Source: Botryococcus braunii
Taxonomy: Eukaryota; Chlorophyta; Trebouxiophyceae
NCBI GenBank assembly: GCA_002005505.1
Contig: KV908432.1
Coordinates: 222,501 to 235,000 of the forward strand
DNA: 12,500 bases
Direction of reading: 5' to 3'
Part shown: in pieces, positions 1-6,666 of the stretch
Position numbering within the stretch: position 1 is the stretch's first letter
Layout: each line of letters opens with the position of its first letter
Notes under the pieces: model-generated
Told to the model about the DNA's origin: nothing
The model's input: only the letters and a program-made list of their open reading frames with translations
The model's database searches: none
Translations under genes and position numbers: made by a program

Positions 1-350
1 ATCTGTTAACAATGAAGTCCGAGCATTGCAGAAGTGGCAGCTCATAACGAAGCCCACAGTCATCTCTCGCACTGTGCCCATATCTGGGCAGCCACTAGAG
101 ATAAGCCATATGGTGCGCCTACAAAATCCTTCTGTCTAGCTGCCTGGAACATGATGGCTGGAATGACAGTTGCCCTGAATTGCAAAGCATACACTAAAAA
201 TGACCTCCTGTCTCTCATTCAGGTTGGCCAATTCGACATAAGCTCGCCACAGGGTGCCCCCAAAAGGGGGGGGGGGGGCAAAGGGGGGGGGTCGCCCCGG
301 GGGGGTGTATTACTCCTTTATTTTCTGATCCAACCAAAAAGTAGGCGTCC
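1..350. other. No gene recognised; G-run cluster
   Basis: No exon of the RsgA gene or any other gene could be supported here. In particular no GRGKHTTR-like or DTPG-like coding sequence is seen on the minus strand. The stretch is probably RsgA intron. Its only notable feature is the cluster of long G tracts near 266-305. Confidence 0.5.
266..305 (+). repeat. Three long G tracts (possible G-quadruplex)
   Basis: Runs of 13, 9 and 7 G (266-278, 283-291, 299-305) are separated by CAAA and TCGCCCC. Four or more GGG units are available, so a quadruplex could form on the plus strand, which is the template strand for RsgA. Run lengths may be unreliable in assembly. Confidence 0.7.
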
Positions 351-817
351 TCAAAGCCAGACGTGTGTTGGGCGGCCCACCTCAAGCGAGACACCATCCA
401 CAAATGCGAGGTGGAGCCCCCCGCGCTCCCCGTCCTCCAGGGTACTCGGTCCCGCAGCACCGGCTTGGGTCCCAGAGCGGGTGACCGCTTCAGTTGGGCC
501 GCTCCTGCTTGTGGGAGCACATCCTGCCGACGGGGCATCATCTCTGGATGCGCTTGGGGCCCACCCTGGAAGCGCCACAGCACCAGGGGAGCCCCACGCT
601 CCCCCGGAAGCATTCTGTGGGAGCTGGTCCCTTGCAGGACTGCTCCCACCATTGGTACCCACCGGGCTCCCGGGACCCCTGGCGGACTCTGTGGCAGGGC
701 CCACTGGCGCTGCACCATTTGTGGAGGAGTCTGTCGGGCGTGCCTCTGCAGTAGATTGGGCCAGGGCAGGTAACACCCCTATCGATGCAACTATGTCTTC
801 TCCTGCCCCACCCAAAT
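351..817 (-). other. GC-rich open block, possible further RsgA insert exon
   Basis: On the minus strand one frame is open from an AT-rich flank near 836 to a stop at 351. It codes a Gly/Ala/Ser/Pro-rich, low-complexity chain with no domain I recognise. An acceptor-like GGGGCAG|GA (exon start 817) and another at CTACTGCAG|AG both enter this frame in phase 1. The CAG|GTCTAA end of the previous block is phase 0, so that pair does not join cleanly. A phase 1 donor inside the 17-residue repeats (GCTG|GTACCT) would. Other frames are also fairly open because the stretch has few AT-rich stops, so openness alone proves little. No G2 or G3 motif is seen in any minus frame. Confidence 0.25.
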
Positions 818-3279
818 TAACAATATTATACCCCAAAACTTATTAAAAACTAGTAGAGTGTTTAAAACCTAGAAGAACTTAATTAGATGAAATCCAAGAA
901 CAAATTCGGGATTTCTCAGATCAAACTTTAATCATTGAATTTTTCCTATCAAAATTTTGTTAGACCTGACATCCATCACAAGCTGGATCCCCCTGGGCGG
1001 CTGGCCCCGGCCCACCTGCCCACAAAGTGGAGGGTCTGGACGCGGGATACCCCGAGGTACCAGCGAGGGCGTCCGCAGGGGCGGGAGCGGTTGCGAAAGG
1101 CCCCGAGGTACCAGCGAGTGGGCCCGCCACGAACGAACCCGGTGCGGAAGGCCCTGGGGTACCGGCGGGTACACATGTGCGTGCGCCCTCAGAGGCGGGA
1201 TCGGATGCTGTACCGGATGGCACTGCAGGTGACAACAAGTTGGTGGCGGCCGCGACCTTGAGGGCGTTGATGAGGGACGACTTCCCCACCCCCGATGGCC
1301 CCACCACAACAGACACCTTTCCTTGGAGGTAGCGAGCAAGACCCTCCAGCCCCGCGCCCGTGCTCGCGCTGACGGGGAGAGTGGTGTATCCCCAGCTCTC
1401 CACCTGCGATACACAACGACACGCTCCGTCAGTTCTTGCTGACCTTGCAGGGACTCAAAAAAGTATAGAGGCCACTCTGTGCACTTTTGCTGGTTGCACA
1501 CAAACGCACACCATCAAAGGTGTTGATCCCTTATGGACGGTGGCGCTGGCAGGCCTCGGAAAAAGATAGTAGACCTTTTGTTGCTCGTTAACGCAAGCCA
1601 CACAAACCAACGCAGACCACAGCACCAAACTCAAATGGAGTGTGGCACTGGCAAGGACTCACGAAAAGAGAGTAGAGCACTGGTTGCACGCAAACGCACA
1701 CCATCAAAGGTATCGATCACATCCCCACCACCATTGCTTTTTCTTTAGAAATCACTGTGGACTGCAAAGCAAATATGCTGCTGAAAGGGCCACTATATAA
1801 GAACCAAGGAGGCTGCAAGGGCCCAAGAGAGTACGAGCCGGGCACAGGCATGTGCCCTGCCACACATGTGCGCAGAATTGCTGCTGCCCAGGCTTTGGAG
1901 AACCGGGAACACTGCTAATCATGAAGACATTTCAAACAGATGCCATGACCACCAGTACTGGAATGGCTGCGTACGCACGCAGGCACACACCCCACGTGCG
2001 TGAAGCTCGGCGATTCGCACAGGGAGCTCTGATTTGAAGGAGGTGAGTTAGCTCATGAGGCTGCTCAGGGTGGCTAAGCAATCAGAGAAATCAATTTCCG
2101 CAATGACCACAGCTATGACCACCACAGTTCAATTTTATCACCGTACTTGACGAAATAAAAATTACAGCAAGGGGAGTGTGCTGCAAGAGTAGGCAAACCT
2201 CACTGACAACCGCCGCAAGCTGGTCAGGGGGGACCAAGTCAGCCTTATTTAGGACCGCCAGCACTGGGATGGCGGCGGCCTCGGATGCGACCAGGAAGCG
2301 GGTGGCTGCCTGGGGATCCCATCCCGGCATGGACATGCCGAACACCAACAACACCTGCCGGGCACTGCTGAGGTATGAGCAGTCTAAGGGTGAACGAAGC
2401 CATTTTGGCGTAAGGTCAGTAAAGCAAACTGATCACTTCAGGGGAATGGAAGAGTTTATTCCTCAAACTCAGCTCTTGCTCCAAAGACAAATCCAAGGGA
2501 TTTGAATGCATTTGCAGAACTATAGGCTCATGCACGTACATTTACAGGAGTGACACCGCTATGGAACGTCATGAACAGATTGCAAACTTCAGATGGATCT
2601 GGCCCACAATCCCGGGTAAGATTTTACCCGGGGTCCTAGCCAGCACGTATGGAGTTGAATTTTACTACCTCATGTCAAAAGACGTAGATTGGAAATTATC
2701 AGCAGAACACGCTCGATCCACCGTGTTGATAGCAGAGCACGGCAAGGATGCTGTGCAAACTTCCACACAAAGAACTGGAGAGTCCGGGATGGAAAGGGAA
2801 GGGAGCAACATGCAAGAGTTAGAAATACAAACACTCGAGAGTCCAAGAAGTGAGGGGCAACAAAGCGGAAACCATGTGGTTATTGCTGGAGAAAGATTAG
2901 CACGTCAGGAAACTGCCCGGAAAAGCCTTACAGATGCACGCACAGATGCACTTCCTTACCAAGGTGCCGTACCTGGTCCACATTCGCCACAGGAGGGTCG
3001 GGAAACACGCTTGTCCGTGGCAGTATGTCCTCCACCATCCCTGCACAAGCCACTCATAGGCGTGTCACGTACATACAGATATGAGGCGTTCACACCCATC
3101 AGATACTAAATGACAAATGCCCAACATGAAGAATGATGCTGTGATTCCTAGCAATGTCCATGTTCACCCCAAGTGAAGATCATCCTCCTCCTCCTCCTCC
3201 TCCTCCTCCTCCTCCTCCTCCTCCTCAGCATCATTATCATCATCAGCATCACCTTTATCCAAGCTTGCCTGTTATGCAG

Positions 3280-3345
<66 letters not shown>

Positions 3346-4667
3346 GCCAGGGTCAAAAACTATAACAGTAGGCGCGCGGCAAGAAACACAAGAAGTGCTG
3401 AGATAGACAAAGAGCAGATTGCCACAAGGAGGATAAGCCCAACAATGACAACATCACTGACAGCAAGAACGACAATGACAACAAGAACGAGAGAGAAAAC
3501 AGGAATACACGATACCTCGTCCCTCAACCCAGTCAACTGCCACCAGCCTCACGCGGTCGCCCACAAGCACCTGACGCTTGATCTTTTTCAGCAGGCCTCG
3601 CACTACGCATAGCAGCTCTCTGCCTGCCTGTGTGGACAGATGATCCCCCTCCGTCCTGCAGTCAAGGCAGGTGTGCCAACTCCATAAGAGGCACCATAGC
3701 AACACACTCCAACAGCAGCCAGATGGTACTGTCCACTGTTCAGGAGCCAACAGAGCATGCTGAATTTTGGGGTAGGGGGAAGCAATGGATTTGACTTCAA
3801 AACTAAGTGTGATGAGGTAAGGCCTGATTCATAGAGCAAGAAAAGGTGAGTACTATGAGGCTAAATCAAATGTGACAAACTGAGGCTGCTTCCATGAACT
3901 GAGGGTATTCAAAAGACATGTCAGAGTGCACACGAGACATGAGGTGCACAAAAAGACCTTCGATGGAGCCAGGCCCAGAGATGAGGAGCTGCAGGATTGC
4001 AAGACTGTGACTTCAATCACAAGGATTCACCGCAAGCAGATCCCTGTTGAGGAGACCTTCAGGAAGCAAGAAACAACTTCATGACCCAACTACGGCTTAC
4101 CCTTTAGATTGAACGGAATCGACGGCCACTCGTACAAAGTTAGCTTGAGAGCTTTTGACCTGCACCATCAAGAAGTCTTAGACTCTCACCGAACGGATTT
4201 GCATTCACCTAAACGTTGGGAGCCTGTGGTGAACACTATGCCACCTCTTCTATCTTCCGCATGTATTTTGAATCCCCATGGTTTACCACGTATCTAATAG
4301 CCCGTTTGTCGCTTCAACAAAACATCCAAACAGTCATCAACAAAACAGCCACACTCAGCTTCCACTACGTGAAAAATATCCCTCGATAGCTCGTGCCCAT
4401 CGGTTGCGCCTTCACCTGCCCGACAACATATGCATTGTCGTCCTCTGCGACAAGATCGGCCGTTGCTCTTATATATGAAGAGTGTATTAATCTTGCCAAT
4501 CCCCTGTTTCTGACCTGCCAGGGTAAATGGTGTACAAGCAATACCCGGGTTTTGCGCGTGTTGTCATTCAACGGGCCAGCAAAATAACTACAGCAACCTT
4601 CTGATCTTGTACAGCATCTCGAAATGCATATAGTAAGTCTTCTTGTTGCATTACATGCAGAAATCAT
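351..4667 (-). CDS. rsgA: Small ribosomal subunit biogenesis GTPase RsgA, organellar (nuclear gene, 3' end outside window)
   Basis: RsgA (YjeQ/YloQ) is a circularly permuted GTPase that checks late 30S assembly. In plants a nuclear copy is imported into organelles. Six exons join with matching phases into 274 codons: Arg-rich presequence, OB fold (RVLVGD-like core QVLVGDRVRL), linker PPVANVDQ, G4 NKAD at residues 209-212, G5 SAST at about 237-240, and G1 GPSGVGKS at 260-267. G4-G5 before G1 is the family's hallmark order. Word order and exon content follow the plant RsgA I know (ELLCVVRGLLKKIK, DPPVANVD, SWGY, VGPSGVGKSSLINAL). G2, G3 (DTPG) and the zinc-binding helical C-terminus are not found here, so the gene runs past position 1. 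After G1 a long low-complexity stretch may belong to the protein. The start at 4667 is inferred. The left limit given is that of the last possibly coding block. PUX1-like gene lies upstream on the same strand. Confidence 0.88.
966..1256 (-). CDS. rsgA: Possible repeat-rich extension of RsgA exon 6
   Basis: Directly after the P-loop helix the reading frame continues without a stop through a GC-rich stretch coding almost only Ala, Gly, Pro, Ser and Thr. It ends at CAG|GT two codons before a TAA. It contains four in-frame 17-residue repeats that begin SGTAS, AGTPG, AGTSG and AGTSG. A 51-bp period that keeps the frame, and the sharp drop in GC just beyond 960, favour an exon over an intron. It would fall in the loop between G1 and switch I, which is variable and already longer in plants than in bacteria. 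If instead the donor at 1257 is used, this is intron. Transcript data would settle it. Confidence 0.45.
1014..1217 (-). repeat. 51-bp minisatellite, four copies
   Basis: Four imperfect units of exactly 51 bp. On the plus strand a shared core of the form CCCCGAGGTACCAGCGAG recurs at 1050, 1101 and, with changes, 1152. The oldest copy is near 1203. On the minus strand, in the RsgA frame, each unit is 17 residues beginning (A/S)GT. The unit length is a multiple of three. Confidence 0.85.
1257..1403 (-). CDS. rsgA: RsgA exon 6: G5 and P-loop (G1)
   Basis: The acceptor is ATCGCAG|GTG in phase 0. The exon encodes VESWGYTTLPVSASTGAGLE and, after a short helix, GKVSVVVGPSGVGKSSLINA then LK. SWGY and SAST are the G5 region. 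GPSGVGKS is the Walker A/G1 loop, placed after G4 as in circularly permuted GTPases. A possible donor, CTCAAG|GTCGCG in phase 0, ends the exon at 1257. The same frame stays open a further 97 codons to a second possible donor, CAG|GTCTAA (exon end 966), so the true 3' end is undecided. Confidence 0.9.
1440..1720 (+). repeat. About 102-bp diverged tandem repeat, three copies, in RsgA intron 5
   Basis: GCAGG-x-CTC-type starts recur at 1447, 1549 and 1651, a 102-base period. Copies 1 and 3 share CTGGTTGCAC, then AAACGCACACCATCAAAGGT (at 1490 and 1680). Copy 3 lacks about 12-14 bases present in copy 1, and copy 2 is the most diverged. The array lies inside the intron between RsgA exons 5 and 6. 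Confidence 0.75.
2199..2354 (-). CDS. rsgA: RsgA exon 5: G4 motif (NKAD)
   Basis: A 156-nt, phase 0 exon with acceptor CCCGGCAG|GTG and donor GTGAG|GTTTGC. It encodes VLLVFGMSMPGWDPQAATRF and then LVASEAAAIPVLAVLNKADL. The tail is VPPDQLAAVVSE. NKAD is the G4 guanine-specificity motif. The preceding LLVF strand and the R-F-L-V-x-x-E helix match RsgA. Confidence 0.93.
2611..2632. repeat. Perfect 9-bp hairpin in RsgA intron 4
   Basis: CCCGGGTAA and TTACCCGGG are exact inverted arms around the loop GATT. It stands alone in intron 4 (2355-2972). No flanking target-site duplication is evident. Confidence 0.8.
2973..3040 (-). CDS. rsgA: RsgA exon 4: linker to GTPase domain
   Basis: A 68-nt exon with acceptor CTTGTGCAG|GG and donor GACCAG|GTACGG. 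It reads MVEDILPRTSVFPDPPVANV then DQ. The P-P-V-A-N-V-D-Q motif is the signature joining the OB fold to the first strand of the RsgA GTPase domain. It starts with two bases completing a Gly codon and ends in phase 0, so exons 3 and 5 join without a frame break. Confidence 0.92.
3184..3344 (+). repeat. Compound triplet microsatellites: (CCT)n, (AAC)n, (AGC)n
   Basis: About 14 CCT units (3184-3225) are followed by a short CAT-rich bridge, about 11 AAC units (3280-3312) and about 11 AGC units (3312-3344). The cluster lies in RsgA intron 3 (3041-3515). On the plus strand it reads as runs of Pro, His, Asn and Ser, but this frame is antisense to an RsgA exon. Confidence 0.95.
3516..3655 (-). CDS. 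rsgA: RsgA exon 3: OB-fold core
   Basis: A 140-nt exon. The acceptor GACTGCAG|G was chosen because it starts in phase 2, as exon 2 requires. A nearer acceptor (exon start 3627) would break the frame. It encodes the segment with ELLCVVRGLLKKIKRQVLVG then DRVRLVAVDWVEGRG, the most conserved part of the plant RsgA OB fold. The donor is GACGAG|GTATCG in phase 1. The opposite strand also has a long open frame here, which is an artefact. Confidence 0.9.
3656..4100 (-). other. rsgA: RsgA intron 2, with a plus-strand open stretch
   Basis: A 445-base intron with GTAAGC donor and TGCAG acceptor. On the plus strand 3884-4084 is open for 66 codons with many Lys, Arg, His and Glu, but has no ATG near its start and no family I recognise. 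It could be chance or a decayed insertion. Confidence 0.55.
4101..4159 (-). CDS. rsgA: RsgA exon 2: OB-fold strand SSQANFVRVAVD
   Basis: A 59-nt exon. Its acceptor is GGTGCAG|GTC in phase 0 and its donor is AAAGG|GTAAGC in phase 2, a strong plant-like donor. It encodes VKSSQANFVRVAVDSVQSK, matching the A-Q-x-N-F-x-R-V motif near the start of plant RsgA OB folds. The split Gly codon is completed by the first base of exon 3. Confidence 0.85.
4416..4667 (-). CDS. rsgA: RsgA exon 1: presequence and start of OB fold
   Basis: This exon gives 84 codons from ATG (MISACNATRR) to AYVVGQ. The first 65 or so residues have many Arg, Cys, Ser and Thr and very few acids, as in an organellar targeting peptide. 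Acidic residues first cluster at VAEDDNAYVVGQ, where the mature domain seems to start. The donor is CAG|GTGAAG in phase 0. Joined to exon 2 it reads VVGQVKSSQANFVRV, the usual first strand of the RsgA OB fold. The frame is open further upstream, with another ATG at 4937, so a start 90 codons earlier is possible. I prefer 4667 because it gives a normal presequence length and has A at -3. Plastid or mitochondrial targeting cannot be told from sequence alone. Confidence 0.72.
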
Positions 4668-5028
4668 TATGACCAGCGGTTGCTTCCCGTCTACCGTAAA
4701 AAGATGTGCACGGCCGTTGACTCCAAACAACTGAATAGTCCGATTACTTCCAGGAAATTGTTGCTTGCTTCCAGGATGGCCTACGATTGAAAGACGTGAA
4801 GTGTTGGAAGGATTATAGGGATGAGCGTCAGCTGTCTCAATGCATGTACGGATCACTCGAAAAAAAAGGTGTACCGTCAACTTCGTAGTACACTGAACAA
4901 TTGCAAGAACAACAGGAGGCTTGAAAAAAAAAGGCATGCTGTGGCCATGCAGGTTGTCGACCTTTATCCAAACGTGCAGGTGATATGTAAGAACAATTGT
5001 GGCAAGCAGCTCCCCAAATGTATAGAGT

Positions 5029-5277
5029 AACTACTAGTTACTAACTAGTGTTTCTTTGGGCAAGTTCCAAGTTGGTGGCAAGAAGAAACGGTCACCGTCT
5101 CATGATGCAAAGGGGAAGAGGGCCCTTCGTCCATTTTCCTTATTGCAAAGGGTAGAAGATAATTTTGAGGACATGGTGAGTGCGGATTACTTAGCCAGGG
5201 ACAATGATCAGAGAAAGAAGGCTCTAACAGAGACCTGCAGAGCAGCAGACATGTTCCAGGCAAAAGTACTCGAGTAA
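5029..5277 (+). other. Orphan basic open frame, unknown
   Basis: A plus-strand frame opens after a stop just before 5040 and ends at TAA (5275-5277). It has no ATG until well inside. It encodes a very basic start (GGKKKRSPSHDAKGKR) followed by a charged, probably helical part (RVEDNFEDM, then RDNDQRKK). Composition looks more protein-like than other plus-strand frames here. I recognise no family. It could be an exon of an unseen gene, a transposon or retrocopy remnant, or chance. No convincing acceptor or donor pair was found around it. Confidence 0.2.
5033..5049. repeat. Short perfect inverted repeat
   Basis: ACTAGTT and AACTAGT are 7-bp arms around ACT, sitting just before the orphan open frame. 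It may be chance. Confidence 0.6.
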
Positions 5278-5788
5278 ATTCTGTCTCAATAGGACCCGGA
5301 AGCTCCGGGGGATCAGAGCTTAATCATGCAGTGGGCTGCTCCTATGGAATTGCCTGGCACGTTGGGCCCACCTGCATAGAGAGGGAGCATATGAGAAAGA
5401 CATTTCGACAGAAAGTTGCTCCACTCGTCAAAGCTCTAGCATGGTAACAGTGAGGATAGGCTAGTTTCTCGACTACTCCACACTCTTGAGCTCCGTAATC
5501 TCGACTAGAAGAGGGCTTTAAGGATCATCAGCCAAACGTCAACACAGCCTCCTTTCAAGTCCCCTCAAGCCTCAAATCTTAACTGCATGGACTAAACACC
5601 TCAGTTTTTCTTTTTCGCAACACAGATAGTCCTTTGACACACTTCACCCAGACTTTTCATGTTTGAGGGCTTCCACAGACATGAACATGTGGATCTTGTG
5701 TCATGCTTCACCCGCTCCACATGTTCTCAGGCATCTGATCAGCAAGGCCAGCCCACAAAAAGTTTCCAACGTTTCAATGTACATGTAT

Positions 5789-5837
5789 GCATGTCCCGTA
5801 GCCTCACATGCGACACGGCATGTCCTGTAGCCTCACA
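5789..5837 (+). repeat. 29-bp direct repeat, 1.7 copies
   Basis: GCATGTCCCGTAGCCTCACA at 5789 recurs at 5818 with one change (CCT for CCC). The offset is 29 bases. It lies in the spacer downstream of the PUX1-like gene. Confidence 0.85.
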
Positions 5838-6121
5838 AAACAAAACGCGGTAGTCACACAAAATGATCACGACCTGTCAGCAGTTGGGTCCTTGCTGCTG
5901 CAGCACCATAGTTGACCTTTCAGATTAGCCAACTTGATCATGCTTCAGCTTCTGAGCTAACTTAGCTGAGTATACCAAACATCAAACGCAGGCCCATCTT
6001 TGGATCCAGACCCAAAATCCCATTCATGAATTTGTAGCAAGACATGCTTTTTAGCGTCAGCCCTTACAAAATTTTGACAAGGTCACGTTGCGTGACTCGC
6101 GTCCGTATTTCTTTTTCAACA

Positions 6122-6235
6122 CTAGAGCTTCATCCATTTAGGAACGTTCTTAGGACGTGTGCCATTGGCTTCTACAGGCTGTGAAATACGCTGAGCATCC
6201 CTTGACACTGAGGGGGCAGACGAAGGTGCAAGCTC
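6122..6235 (-). CDS. PUX1: PUX1-like exon 8: conserved C-terminal tail and stop
   Basis: A 114-nt exon with acceptor CTTGGACAG|GAG in phase 0, after a pyrimidine-rich tract. It codes 37 residues ending KNVPKWMKL, then TAG. P-K-W-(F/L/M)-K-(M/L) is the C-terminal motif shared by PUX1 (KPKWFKM) and TUG (PKWLKLP), which confirms the gene end. Confidence 0.9.
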   Translation of the reverse strand, partial: ELAPSSAPSVSRDAQRISQPVEANGTRPKNVPKWMKL

Positions 6236-6588
6236 CTGTCCAAGGACATACAATGTAAAGAATGGTGGCATTTTGAATGTGATAGCCCCGCTTCTGTGCA
6301 CCAAAGAGAACTACAGCTCCCGTGCGGTTCCATTAACTTATACTGAGCTCAGCAGTGTATTTGTGGACTCGATTTATCATCGTAGAACAGCAGTGTATAA
6401 GTTAAGACAAGAAAGACATGTATCATTGATGTGAATAAGACGATGCATTGTGGCATCCCATGCAGCATCATATTTACATGAATGAACCATGGTTTCTTAA
6501 CATCGGAACCCCATAACCTCAGCGTGCCCTTCCACCCAACTCCTTATCGCCCCCCCCCCCCCCCAACACACACACACGCACACACACG

Positions 6589-6666
<78 letters not shown>

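Larger units (their letters stand above)
4668..6121. other. Intergenic region between the PUX1-like gene and RsgA
   Basis: It should hold the 3' UTR of the PUX1-like gene (just left of 6122) and the 5' UTR and promoter of RsgA (just right of 4667). A minus-strand TGTAA lies about 55 bases after the PUX1 stop (plus 6064-6068). This resembles the green-algal poly(A) signal but is short enough to be chance. No convincing TATA box was found. The minus frame upstream of the RsgA start is open to an ATG at 4937. A basic plus-strand open frame is listed separately. Confidence 0.5.

Noticed and set aside
34..846. Long plus-strand open frame (270 codons)
   Set aside because: It runs through the G tracts and the GC-rich block where all frames are open. 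It codes a Pro/Gly/Ser-rich chain with no domain and opposes the RsgA gene.
1791..1801. CTATATAAG, TATA-box-like on the plus strand
   Set aside because: It lies inside an RsgA intron with no plus-strand gene following it.
3154..3612. Plus-strand frame with Pro, His, Asn and Ser runs
   Set aside because: The runs are microsatellites, and its end is antisense to the well-supported RsgA exon 3.
4668..4937. Longer RsgA N-terminus from the ATG at 4937
   Set aside because: In frame, but it would add 90 residues of no recognised type before an already adequate presequence. Kept only as an alternative start.
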